Assembly (NCBI GenBank): GCA_020629255.1
Contig: JAHDDR010000014.1
Span: forward strand, 1 to 39,354
Source: Saprospiraceae bacterium
Lineage (GTDB): Bacteria > Bacteroidota > Bacteroidia > Chitinophagales > Saprospiraceae
Direction: 5' to 3'
DNA: 39,354 nt
The notes beneath the pieces are model-generated. The model ran no database searches, was not told where the DNA came from, and saw nothing but the letters and a program-made list of their open reading frames with translations. Position numbers and translations under genes: made by a program. Of the stretch, positions 16,998 through 25,058 are shown piece after piece (position 1 is the stretch's first letter; every line of letters begins with the position of its first letter).

Positions 16998-18576
16998 ATC
17001 CTACTGTTCCCTTTATTGGTTGATTATAAATTATGGTCATAACGAATGCCATGTAATTACGCGTTTCCCTCGGGTCGATAACACCGTCGTCCCAAAGTTG
17101 CGAAGTAGAATACCAAGCCGTCGCCTTGGATTCCGCTTCTTGGATGAGCATGGCACGAAGCATTTTTCCACCTTCTTCATCGTATTCGATGCCTGCTTTT
17201 TTCGCCGCTGCCTTTTGAATGATTTCCATTACGCCCGCCAATTGTTTCGAACCCATCACACCAATTTTCGCATTGGGATAGGTAAATAAAAATCTCGGAT
17301 TATACGACCGTCCATTCATTCCATAATTTCCGGCACCGTAGGAATTTCCAACCATTAATGTAACATGAGGCACTTCGCTGTTGGATACCGCATTAATAAG
17401 TTTCGCCCCATTTTTAATAATGCCACCTTCTTCATATGATTTTCCTACCATGTAACCCGTCGTATTCTGTATGAATAAAATCGGAATATTATTTTTATTA
17501 CAAAGTTGGATGAATTGAGCCCCTTTATTCGCCGACTCTGAAAATATCACACCATTGTTACCAATAATTCCGATGGGATATCCATGTATGTTCGCCCATC
17601 CGGTAATTAATGTATTTCCATATTCTTTTTTAAATTCCGAAAAATTTGAACCATCGACAATACGTGTAATAAGTTCACGGATGTCGAAAGGTTGGGTGAT
17701 GTTCGCCGGAACAACAGAAAGGATTTCTTCTGCGTCATACATCGGTTCGTGAAAATCTTCTGGTATTAAATGTGGATTGGAAGATTTGACAAAACACATG
17801 ATATCACGTGCTATGCGTATGGCATCGTGTTCATCTTCTGCCAAGTAGTCGCTAACACCGGAAATTTTGCTGTGCATTTCTGCTCCGCCTAATTCTTCAT
17901 CGGTAGATTCTTCATTGGTCGCCATTTTTACCAAGGGCGGTCCAGCTAAAAAAACCTTGGCTGATTGCTTTTGAAAAATCGCAAAATCAGACATGCCCGG
18001 AACGTAGGCTCCTCCTGCCGTTGCATTTCCGAAAACGATAGAAATTGTGGTCAACCCTGCCTTCGAACGATTGGTAATATCTTTAAATGATTTTCCGCCA
18101 TGATTAAAAATTTTATCTTGATCTGGAAGATTCGCTCCTCCACTTTCAACCAAGTTAATCGTGGGCAATTGATTCTCCAAAGCAATTTCATTCATGCGAA
18201 GGGATTTTGCCATCGTGGGATAATCAATAGAGCCACCTTTTCGAGTTCCGACATTCGAATTGATGGCACAAAGTTTCCCTTGTACCAAGCCGATACCGGA
18301 AACGCTGGTTCCTCCGGCACCAAAGCTTCCCTTGTTTTCCAAACCGGCAAGCGGGAGGAGTTCAAGGAACGGACTATCTTGATCCAGTATCAATTCGATT
18401 CTTTCCCGGGCAAGTAATTTATTTTTTTTCCTAGCACGGTCAATGTGTTTTTCTTTTCCTTGAAACCTACTTTTCTCCAAGTTCTTTTCGAGTTCTTCCA
18501 GCAAAACCAACATGTCTTCCCTATTGGACTTGCTTGTTGCATCGTTAATGTTTATCCTACTTTTTAATATGGCCAT
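16978..18576 (-). CDS. Acyl-CoA carboxylase beta subunit (carboxyltransferase), methylcrotonyl-CoA carboxylase-like
   Basis: The start at 18576 (MAILKSRININD), 4 bases after the TetR stop, gives 532 residues, close to methylcrotonyl-CoA carboxylase beta subunits; the start at 18603 would overlap the regulator. Visible family blocks: VESGGANLPDQDKIF, GNATAGGAYVPGMSDFAI, VFLAGPPLVKMAT, EELGGAEMHSKISGVSDY, FIQNTTGYMVGKSYEEGG, GNSYGAGNYGMNGRSYNPR, WDDGVIDPRETR and the C-terminus GYGVWRH, which resembles the GVFRM ending of MCC beta subunits. It transfers the carboxyl group from biotin to an acyl-CoA. The pairing with the alpha subunit is secure; the exact acyl-CoA is inferred (3-methylcrotonyl-CoA most likely, geranyl- or propionyl-CoA possible). 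Confidence 0.88.
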   Translation of the reverse strand: MAILKSRININDATSKSNREDMLVLLEELEKNLEKSRFQGKEKHIDRARKKNKLLARERIELILDQDSPFLELLPLAGLENKGSFGAGGTSVSGIGLVQGKLCAINSNVGTRKGGSIDYPTMAKSLRMNEIALENQLPTINLVESGGANLPDQDKIFNHGGKSFKDITNRSKAGLTTISIVFGNATAGGAYVPGMSDFAIFQKQSAKVFLAGPPLVKMATNEESTDEELGGAEMHSKISGVSDYLAEDEHDAIRIARDIMCFVKSSNPHLIPEDFHEPMYDAEEILSVVPANITQPFDIRELITRIVDGSNFSEFKKEYGNTLITGWANIHGYPIGIIGNNGVIFSESANKGAQFIQLCNKNNIPILFIQNTTGYMVGKSYEEGGIIKNGAKLINAVSNSEVPHVTLMVGNSYGAGNYGMNGRSYNPRFLFTYPNAKIGVMGSKQLAGVMEIIQKAAAKKAGIEYDEEGGKMLRAMLIQEAESKATAWYSTSQLWDDGVIDPRETRNYMAFVMTIIYNQPIKGTVGYGVWRH

Positions 18577-18580
18577 AAGA

Positions 18581-19240
18581 TTAAAAACTAATATAATTTT
18601 CAATAGAATCTTCGAAGGGTTCTCCTAGTTTTTCTAGGTAGTCTTTTCCGAAGTACGTCGTAAATGCCTTGATGCCTTTTTTGGTAAAATGAGGAATAAG
18701 CATGCTCCAAATCATGGCTTCTGCATTTTCTTTGTTTTTTCCGAGTATGATTTTTTGGGAATGCCAATAAAAGGCAATCATCCAAGTATTGAAAGCGATA
18801 TTGTGATAAATGCCCTTGTAGGGTTCGGGTTTCATGTTCTTGGATGTGATGGCAAAAGCGATGGCTGCTTTATTGTCTTGTATGGTTTGTTGGGTCATTT
18901 CCTTGAATTTCTTTTTCAGCAAAGGATGTCGAATCACATGGCTGTCTAAGAAAATAAAGGAATATTTTTTTTGTAGTTGTTGATAGAGTTGGACTTCATG
19001 GTGAAGGTTTTCAAACGAAGGGAGCTGTCTGGATTTGTTGCGTTGCATCATAATGGCTTCCCACATTTCATCCGAAATCGCCTTGAGTAAAGAATCTTTG
19101 TCTTTGAAATGATAGGTGAGGTTGCCACGGGTCATATCTAATGCCCCGGCAATCTCGTGCAGATTTACAGCAGCAAAACCTTTTTGGTTGAACAGCCCAA
19201 TGGCTGTATTTATAATCCTTTCTTTTGTTGAGATTTTCAT
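18581..19240 (-). CDS. TetR family transcriptional regulator
   Basis: A 219-residue repressor-type protein. Residues 1-47 are the TetR_N helix-turn-helix (TKERIINTAIGLFNQKGF, then LHEIAGALDMTRGNLTYHFKDK), followed by an all-helical ligand domain. It is the first gene of the carboxylase operon and ends 4 bases before the carboxyltransferase start, so it probably controls its own operon, with an acyl-CoA or related intermediate as a plausible inducer (inference from similar liu/atu/psr-type arrangements). Palindromes made of TTAGTC half-sites lie directly upstream of its ATG (19240-19281) and are the obvious operator candidates. Confidence 0.88.
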   Translation of the reverse strand: MKISTKERIINTAIGLFNQKGFAAVNLHEIAGALDMTRGNLTYHFKDKDSLLKAISDEMWEAIMMQRNKSRQLPSFENLHHEVQLYQQLQKKYSFIFLDSHVIRHPLLKKKFKEMTQQTIQDNKAAIAFAITSKNMKPEPYKGIYHNIAFNTWMIAFYWHSQKIILGKNKENAEAMIWSMLIPHFTKKGIKAFTTYFGKDYLEKLGEPFEDSIENYISF

Positions 19241-19281
19241 TTTAGTCTAAAATCAAAACAAAATTAGTCATTTTTGACTAA
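19240..19281. promoter_or_regulatory. Candidate TetR operator: two TTAGTC-based palindromes
   Basis: TTTTAGTCTAAAA (19240-19252) touches the start codon of the TetR gene, and TTAGTCATTTTTGACTAA (19264-19281) has 7-bp perfect arms. A further half-site TGACTAA occurs at 19381-19387, nearer the divergent gene. Shared half-sites in the regulator's own upstream region suggest autoregulation. Confidence 0.6.
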
Positions 19282-19485
19282 AAACAAAATCGGAAAGCAA
19301 TGCTTGATTACATTTGCCCAAGTACTTAACAGAATTTAATCACACTTAGATAGTTGGCGATGTTGCCAAATAAATCCGATTGACTAAAATCATTGTTTTT
19401 ACTGTTCCCCATCATTTCTACTATATTGAAGCATGCTTATTATTGTTAATAAATAATGAAAACATTAATCATAAAATCACATAAA

Positions 19486-19893
19486 ATGGAAAGGTTAACA
19501 GGAATTTGGATTGATAAAAGAACCGCAAAAATTTTAACAATAGATAATGATTCGGAATATTTTGACATGATCCATTCTTCAATAGAAGAGTATCGCCCGA
19601 AAGGAGGAAGTGGAACGAGGGTGAAGGGTGGACCGCAGGATGTGGTTCAGGACAGCAAATTTACCAAAAGGGAAAAACAACAAGAAAAAAGATTTTTTAA
19701 GAGCATTATTGAATCAATAAACGGTTCCGATCAAATAGTGATTTTCGGCCCTGCCGAAATGGGAAAAAAACTTTTCTCCGAATTATCGGAATCCCACCCT
19801 AAAGTATATAAAAAAGTAAGTGGGGTAAAAATTGCCGATAGCATATCGGACAATCAGATCAAGGCTTGGGTACGGAATTATTATAATCAATGA
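19486..19893 (+). CDS. baeRF-like (eRF1/host-attachment-like) small protein
   Basis: A protein of 135 residues from ATG 19486 (MERLTGIWIDKRTAKILTI); an in-frame ATG at 19456 would add MKTLIIKSHK. The first start is chosen because relatives begin just before the GIWID strand. Visible features are GIWIDKRTAKIL, a central charged Gly-rich loop KGGSGTRVKGGPQ, a helix-rich segment (EKQQEKRFFKSIIESI), and IVIFGPAEMGKKLFSEL, the last typical of archaeo-eukaryotic release-factor-1-like (baeRF) proteins of bacteria. The molecular role of this group is not established; ribosome-associated functions have been proposed for the superfamily. It is a single gene, divergent from TetR and followed by an inverted repeat shared with the convergent GNAT gene. 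Confidence 0.55.
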   Translation: MERLTGIWIDKRTAKILTIDNDSEYFDMIHSSIEEYRPKGGSGTRVKGGPQDVVQDSKFTKREKQQEKRFFKSIIESINGSDQIVIFGPAEMGKKLFSELSESHPKVYKKVSGVKIADSISDNQIKAWVRNYYNQ

Positions 19894-19930
19894 AAGGGAA
19901 TGAATATGACTTTAAAAATTAATTATCTTT

Positions 19931-19995
19931 AGGGATGAGAAATAAATAACTGTCTGGTTTTAGGCTAGATTATTTTGTGATTATTTGTCATCCCT
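19931..19995. terminator. Long inverted repeat between convergent genes
   Basis: The 15-base arm AGGGATGAGAAATAA (19931-19945) pairs with TTATTTGTCATCCCT (19981-19995) with one mismatch; the loop is 35 bases. The position between the ends of two convergent genes suits a bidirectional terminator, but the loop is long and no T-run follows. Confidence 0.4.
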
Positions 19996-20004
19996 TAGTT
20001 CACG

Positions 20005-20523
20005 TTATTTATACAAGATCATCAAAAGCGTATCAGAATACCCCTTTTCGGTTTTTAGGTATTTTTTGATTTCTCCATATTCTTGAAACCCTGATTTAGA
20101 ATAGAGAGCAATGGCACTTTTATTATGACTGGAAACGCCGAGAATGATTTGCTCCATTCCCGGTATTTCAAAAATATATTGGATACTCTTTTTAAGTAAT
20201 TGATAGCCGATTCCTTTTCCGTGATGTTCTTGGGCGACATACATCTGAATAATTTTTCCTCTATGGGCAACTTGCTTTTTTTTGGATTCTCGAATAAATC
20301 CACAAATGCCGATACATTTTGATTCTTGGAAAACTCCAACTACAAAAGCATTCGGATCGGAGTCTTCTATGTATTTTTCAAAATATAATTGATTCTTTTT
20401 TATTTCTTCTTCATAAAGGGTTCCGAAGTTTTCCGGAAAACTGGAAAGGCATTCAAATCGGATGCGACGATATTCAGGAATATCCGAAGAAATTAATTTT
20501 CTATAAATAAATTCTTGTTCCAT
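20005..20523 (-). CDS. GNAT N-acetyltransferase
   Basis: A 172-residue GNAT-fold protein. The acetyl-CoA-binding segment is visible at about residues 90-110 (KIIQMYVAQEHHGKGIGYQLL, pattern V.....GkGiG..Ll), followed by LGVSSHNKSAIALYSKSGFQEYG, the typical N..A..lY.k.GF motif. The N-terminus begins YRKLISSDIPEYRRIRFECL. The substrate is unknown. The ATG lies 5 bases after the stop of the 725-residue HTH protein, so the two genes are probably one operon. There is no adjacent ribbon-helix-helix antitoxin, which argues against a TacT-like toxin. Confidence 0.85.
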   Translation of the reverse strand: MEQEFIYRKLISSDIPEYRRIRFECLSSFPENFGTLYEEEIKKNQLYFEKYIEDSDPNAFVVGVFQESKCIGICGFIRESKKKQVAHRGKIIQMYVAQEHHGKGIGYQLLKKSIQYIFEIPGMEQIILGVSSHNKSAIALYSKSGFQEYGEIKKYLKTEKGYSDTLLMILYK

Positions 20524-20528
20524 GTTTT

Positions 20529-22706
20529 TTATTTGTCGATATCGAATAACTCTTGCTCCAGTAATTTTATTTTTTCTAATAGGCTAGAATCATCAACATT
20601 ATATTTATTTAAAAAATCATACATTCTAGTAAAATTTTCAAAGCCATACGAAATTGATTTTTTTAAATTATTAATGGATGAATCATAATTTTTTTCCAAT
20701 ACATCAAAGCAGAAATTCTTAAAAAATATTTCTTGATAATTGGGTAGCGTTTCATTGTCTTTTTCTAAATCTGTCTTACTGAAAATTCTTCCGCCCTTTT
20801 TAGAAAAAGAAATAAAATTATCCGCTTCACCCAGCAAAGCTCTTTGAATACTTTTCGGAATTTCAGTGAAATCCGGTTGGTTGGTGGTTAATTTCATAGG
20901 AGTAAGATCATCATAATTTTCTCCGGGACAATGTTCTAGAATTACCCTAGCACCAGCGGGATTTCCTTCGACCCAAGTGGTACTTGTACTTACGCCGCAA
21001 TAAATGTACGATTCGCCTTGTTCTCTAGGGCTAGGGTTGCTTCCTACCTGAAAAATAAACAAGGCTTTTCTAGGAATATCTGGGCTAGAGTTCACAATAT
21101 TGATGTAGAGATTGCTTTGTTCTTTGTCTGCCCAACCTACACCATGATATCCTCCCAATCTATTTTTAAACCGAACCCAACCGGTAGGGAGAATTTCCAA
21201 TACTCCAATTGTAATTTGTTGTTGGTCTACCTTTCGTCTGCTTTGACTATAAGCATAAATTTTAAATGTTCCCGTAATTTTTAAATGCTCTTTAATTTCT
21301 TCGTGATGATTTTTTGGAATTAATAAACTCTCTTTTTTTCGGGTTAAATAACAGATGCCATTTATGCCTAAGTTTTTAAAATGAACATTATTTTCATCAT
21401 TTAATATTTCCCTAGGGTTAATCCCCTCTCCATCCAGAGAATTAAAATCTTTTTCGGTAGGACACAACAATACAAGACCGCTGCCAATTTCTCCAGAAGA
21501 ACCATAAATGCCCAAAGAAACACCAAAATTTATTTTCCGGATTTTTCCGCCATTCATGTAAAATTTTAAAGTAATAAATCGATCTTTATATTTGTTTTTT
21601 AAATTAACAATTAAAATATCCCGATTATTAAAATCCTGATTAATTAATTCTCCTTGTAAAAGATCATCCCCTTTCGATGTGGATGATTTATATCTGCAAA
21701 AATAATGACCCGCTTCTTTTTCATATATTTCTAAAATTCCGCAGCCAATAGAGGTGATGATTTTATGATTTTTATAATCGGGTATGGAAGAATATCTCTC
21801 TGGAAAATATAAATAATAGCTTCCTGTAAATTTATGGTAAAATGTTTTATTATACCTTTTGTAGGTTGGTTTTTTCCATTCATTCAACAACTCTGTTCCC
21901 TTTCCATAATCGAAAGGCTCTGCATTTTTCCAAACATCATGGAAATGTTTTTTCAGTTCGACGGCAAATTCTTTTTGTTCCCGAGGGTTGAACATGATTT
22001 GATGCCCCAACCTAGAAGATTGTTTTGAAAGAAAATAACTCGCCGTGTACAAATTGTCAAGCATGATGAGCCTGACGCTGGGCAGTTGATTATATAACCT
22101 AACCTCTATTTTATTCCGAATTTTTTGGGGGGTATTGATGATCTGTTCCAAATCTTCTTTTATTTGTTTGAATCCTTTTTCAGTATGTTCATCCAAATCT
22201 TTGCTCCTCAAGTAGGCTCCATAACTATTGGGGTGGAGCATAAGAATTTCTATTTTCCGTATGGTATTGAACAAATGGGGGCTTTCCTCAAATGTTTTGA
22301 TAATTTGTCCATAGGTCTCTCCCGCCCAAGTAATCAATACTTGAATATTTCTTGTTTTTGATAGTTTTTCAAAGAAAAAAGCACTTGTGATTCCTTTTTG
22401 CAATTTAAGGAAGTTCGGAACTTCTTCCTCTTGGGCATTTATAGGATATACCGTTCCGTCTTTATCCAAAAAAGCATTTTGTTCTTTAGAAAAAGAACCT
22501 CCCAGTTCATCGACCAGATGTAAAAGATCCCGTCGCAAATTTTTAGCATAATCATTGTTATCCTTTGCTTTGCTTAGATAACTACTGGATTTCCCTAATC
22601 TATTTGCAATTTTTTCTTGTGTACATTTTTCATCAGATTCCCAATTGGATGAAAAAAAATCCAAGGCGACTAATAAAAAATCAATGTCTTCATTTTTAGT
22701 TTTCAT
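20529..22706 (-). CDS. Unrecognised 725-residue protein: N-terminal HTH, PLD/DUF5919-like middle, duplicated beta-rich module
   Basis: No family could be named for the whole protein. Residues 10-60 form a small helical region with a likely helix-turn-helix (TQEKIANRLGKSSSYLSKAKD). Residues about 120-262 (VLITWAGETYGQI, IEILMLHPNSYGAYLRSKD, IEVRLYNQLPSVRLIMLDNLY, HFHDVWKNA) resemble the sensor-like, catalytically degenerate phospholipase-D-type domain found behind HTHs in DUF5919 regulators; no HxK motif is seen. Residues about 294-416 and 478-595 appear to be two copies of one beta-rich module: TGSYYLYF/TGTFKIYAY, IGCGILEIYE/TIGVLEILPTGW, ILIVNLK/LYINIVN, NFGVSLGIYG/YCGVSTST, GSGLVLLCP/GARVILEHCP. 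The C-terminus (655-725) is helical. There is no signal peptide, so it is cytoplasmic. A regulator or sensor role is inference. A 683-base region with phased repeats precedes it. Confidence 0.7.
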   Translation of the reverse strand: MKTKNEDIDFLLVALDFFSSNWESDEKCTQEKIANRLGKSSSYLSKAKDNNDYAKNLRRDLLHLVDELGGSFSKEQNAFLDKDGTVYPINAQEEEVPNFLKLQKGITSAFFFEKLSKTRNIQVLITWAGETYGQIIKTFEESPHLFNTIRKIEILMLHPNSYGAYLRSKDLDEHTEKGFKQIKEDLEQIINTPQKIRNKIEVRLYNQLPSVRLIMLDNLYTASYFLSKQSSRLGHQIMFNPREQKEFAVELKKHFHDVWKNAEPFDYGKGTELLNEWKKPTYKRYNKTFYHKFTGSYYLYFPERYSSIPDYKNHKIITSIGCGILEIYEKEAGHYFCRYKSSTSKGDDLLQGELINQDFNNRDILIVNLKNKYKDRFITLKFYMNGGKIRKINFGVSLGIYGSSGEIGSGLVLLCPTEKDFNSLDGEGINPREILNDENNVHFKNLGINGICYLTRKKESLLIPKNHHEEIKEHLKITGTFKIYAYSQSRRKVDQQQITIGVLEILPTGWVRFKNRLGGYHGVGWADKEQSNLYINIVNSSPDIPRKALFIFQVGSNPSPREQGESYIYCGVSTSTTWVEGNPAGARVILEHCPGENYDDLTPMKLTTNQPDFTEIPKSIQRALLGEADNFISFSKKGGRIFSKTDLEKDNETLPNYQEIFFKNFCFDVLEKNYDSSINNLKKSISYGFENFTRMYDFLNKYNVDDSSLLEKIKLLEQELFDIDK

Positions 22707-22787
22707 GCTGCTGAGGATTTAGTGTATGATAAAGGTGATTTAATGTTTCGGTTTCTAAATTAGAAGATAGTTTTGGCCTCTTCTATA

Positions 22788-22838
22788 TTTCCTCTTTGTT
22801 TCCTGAAATTTCCTCAAGATTTCCTAAATGTAAGGAAA
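22788..22838. repeat. Phased TTTCCT array with inverted AGGAAA (array 1)
   Basis: TTTCCT occurs at 22788, 22799, 22809 and 22820 (steps 11, 10, 11), followed after a 7-base spacer by the inverted copy AGGAAA at 22833. Spacing of about one helical turn puts the copies on the same face of DNA. The array lies about 82-132 bases upstream of the HTH gene's start and is a candidate operator. Confidence 0.65.
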
Positions 22839-23129
22839 GAGAGCCAAATTATCCGACTAGAACCTACGCTTTCTTTTCCAAGAACAATTCTGTTCCAATA
22901 CAATCTGATGACTTTTTTTGTGCTTTAAATTACTGATTATCAATTAATTTCCCCAAACAGTTGTAAAAAAACATATTGAATGTCGTTGTAAAATGTAGCA
23001 GTTTCCAACCCGATATAGACCTAACTTTGTATCAGTTAATGTTGAAAAGACAATGTTAAAAATTAGTCTCATCAGAGGTAGATTAGAAATTTTGGAAACC
23101 TATGAAATATTATTTGAAGAGCATAAATC

Positions 23130-23169
23130 TTTCCACTGCTTTTCTAAAGATTTCCTCAATTTAAGGAAA
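23130..23169. repeat. Second, partly degenerate phased array (array 2)
   Basis: TTTCCA at 23130, TTTCTA at 23141 and TTTCCT at 23151 (steps 11 and 10) precede AGGAAA at 23164 with the same 7-base spacer as array 1. An AGGAAG at 23191 and a TTTCCT at 23199 follow. The matching geometry argues against coincidence. Confidence 0.55.
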
Positions 23170-23389
23170 GAACGAATCAACCTTTGATATAGGAAGTGTT
23201 TCCTCCAATTTTAGATTGTGGTTAGTAAAATTGCTTCTTTCAAATATTTAATGTCGACATGAAATTAAGCAAGACTCCCACAAAATATAATTGTAAAAAA
23301 CAAGAGAATTATGATTCTGTTCTCCACCAGAAATAAATGCCAGGGCAAATCAATTCTCCGATTTTATTTATTTATTAAAACTCTGAATT

Positions 23390-24799
23390 ATGAAAAATCT
23401 AATATTAACAGCAGGTGTGCTTTTCTGCACAATACCCGTTTGGGCACAATCGCATACTAAAAACGCTTTTATTGAAATTGAAAGGAACAACAACCAATTT
23501 GTTTATTGCTGTGGTAATACAGGCACTCTTATCGACAGTACGAATTTGATGGAGTTTATTAGTGATTATGACTATAATATCCTACCATTTCCTGGAGAAT
23601 GGGCTTTCCAAGACGTTTTATCCATAAATGATATGAGCTATAACATAGAAGACCATTCTGTTTGTGAAGGAGGCACAGGAGATGATTTAATTGCTATTGT
23701 AAATGGCAGAACCCAACAACCACAAGGTACATACAGTACCATATATAAAGCAACCGTCTCTGGGCTAAGTACAGACAGCACTTATACCGTTTGTGGCTTT
23801 TTGAAAAATTTGCCACAAGGACTATATGATGTATTGCCTTCTGTTAGGTACACGTTTACAGATGCAACGGGTTATTCTTCTTGGCAAACGGTTTCTACTG
23901 ATCCAAACGATCCATGCGATTGGCAAAGGTATTCTGTTGATTTCAGACCCACAAACAGTACTGTAACCATGGAATTTCAAATACGGGAAGATGGAATTGG
24001 CGATGGAAATGACCTAGCCATAGATGATTTCTCTCTAAATTATGCTCAAAATTATAATGTACAAACTACAATAGAGAGCCAAACCGTCAATTCTGACCAT
24101 TCCATCGTTACAGGTTCAATTAATAGCTTGTCCATCAGTGATGATGTTTTACCAGACTCAGCTTGTAAATATATTTGGTTGGTAGCGGAATCAACAAATG
24201 TGAGTGCTACCTTATATTATCCCGATTTGTCCAATATCATGGTAGGAGATAACGACCCATCAAACAATAGTACCGCTGACTGGGGTTTAACGACCACTTT
24301 CCCCGGTTATAATGGTGGAGTAACCAACGGAATTTTTGAAAATAGCAAATTGTACATGGTTCTTTTATATGTGTATAATTGCGATTGTTCACCTAATGAT
24401 TTCACATTTCAATATGTATATAATTTAGGTAAACAGGATGAAGACATAAAAATCATGAAGCCGGAATTTTCTGAAAAAACGAAGAAAGATTTGGAATCCG
24501 AAATCAAGCAAATTCTTAAAAATGGAAATTCCCAAACGCTTGATAAAAAGAATGTAGAAAATACGTCTTTAAAAGTCTACCCGAATCCAAGCAAAAATGT
24601 TTTTAATGTAGATTTGAAAGCATACGAAGGTGAATCGGAAATCAGAATTCTAGACAGTTCCGGAAGAATCGTAGAAATGTTCCAGACCGAAGAACCTTCT
24701 TTGGAAATTGATTGGTCTCGACACCCGAACGGAGTATATATGCTCCAAGTAACACAAGGCGGCAACACCTCAATTCAGCGACTATTGAAAACTGATTAA
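23390..24799 (+). CDS. Secreted protein with T9SS type A sorting domain
   Basis: A 469-residue exported protein. The signal peptide covers residues 1-20 (LILTAGVLFCTIPVWAQ). Residues about 21-225 form a beta-rich domain (TYTVCGFLKNLP, VTMEFQIREDG, DLAIDDFSLNYAQ) resembling carbohydrate-binding-like jelly rolls of Bacteroidota cargo proteins; residues 226-350 are another beta-rich part without recognised motifs. A charged linker (about 350-390) leads to the sorting domain at about 395-469 (VYPNPSKNVFNVDL, PNGVYMLQVTQGG, SIQRLLKTD). No catalytic residues are evident. It should be Sec-exported, then translocated by T9SS. It is transcribed away from the HTH gene across the repeat-bearing region and ends at a strong terminator. 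Confidence 0.82.
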   Translation: MKNLILTAGVLFCTIPVWAQSHTKNAFIEIERNNNQFVYCCGNTGTLIDSTNLMEFISDYDYNILPFPGEWAFQDVLSINDMSYNIEDHSVCEGGTGDDLIAIVNGRTQQPQGTYSTIYKATVSGLSTDSTYTVCGFLKNLPQGLYDVLPSVRYTFTDATGYSSWQTVSTDPNDPCDWQRYSVDFRPTNSTVTMEFQIREDGIGDGNDLAIDDFSLNYAQNYNVQTTIESQTVNSDHSIVTGSINSLSISDDVLPDSACKYIWLVAESTNVSATLYYPDLSNIMVGDNDPSNNSTADWGLTTTFPGYNGGVTNGIFENSKLYMVLLYVYNCDCSPNDFTFQYVYNLGKQDEDIKIMKPEFSEKTKKDLESEIKQILKNGNSQTLDKKNVENTSLKVYPNPSKNVFNVDLKAYEGESEIRILDSSGRIVEMFQTEEPSLEIDWSRHPNGVYMLQVTQGGNTSIQRLLKTD

Positions 24800-24827
24800 T
24801 ATTAGTATTGAGGACAGTTTCATTCAG

Positions 24828-24861
24828 ATCTCTCGGCAAATTTTGCCGGGAGATTTTTTTT
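24828..24861 (+). terminator. Rho-independent terminator after the T9SS gene
   Basis: ATCTCTCGGCAA (24828-24839) pairs with TTGCCGGGAGAT (24843-24854), 12 bp with one G-U pair and a 3-base loop, followed by a run of T to 24861. Confidence 0.92.
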
Positions 24862-25058
24862 ATTTCTAATAATTCTAATAGAGTAGCATGGTCTTGCGAC
24901 TCTTGTTAAAAACAGATTTTATTTTGTTGAATATTTTTTTTCCCTTTAAAATACGGTAAAATTCAATTTAACCTATATGATATTTCAATTTCAAAACAAG
25001 CTTTCTTTCCTTCAAAATAGAACCCAATTATTCTTAATGTATTTAACCAGAAGGCACA

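Larger units (their letters stand above)
22707..23389. other. Long non-coding region with repeat arrays between divergent genes
   Basis: This 683-base stretch separates the HTH gene (minus) from a T9SS cargo gene (plus). It holds two related arrays of TTTCCT-type hexamers (22788-22838 and 23130-23169), an additional AGGAAG/TTTCCT pair (23191-23204), scattered TTTCCA variants, and no convincing gene. A 44-codon ORF at 23053-23187 has no recognisable features. Confidence 0.6.

Noticed and set aside
20005-22706. GNAT plus upstream HTH gene as a toxin-antitoxin pair
   Set aside because: GNAT toxins pair with small ribbon-helix-helix or similar antitoxins; the 725-residue partner and the ordinary GNAT sequence do not fit.
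22788-22838. Phased TTTCCT repeats as a CRISPR array or tandem-repeat expansion
   Set aside because: Units are only 6 bases with 4-7-base variable spacers and an inverted terminal copy, unlike CRISPR or satellite repeats.
23053-23187. 44-codon ORF (begins MLKISLIRGR) in the long intergenic region; array 2 lies in its 3' end
   Set aside because: No recognisable features and no supporting context; the length is compatible with chance in an A+T-rich region, and the repeat geometry explains part of its sequence.
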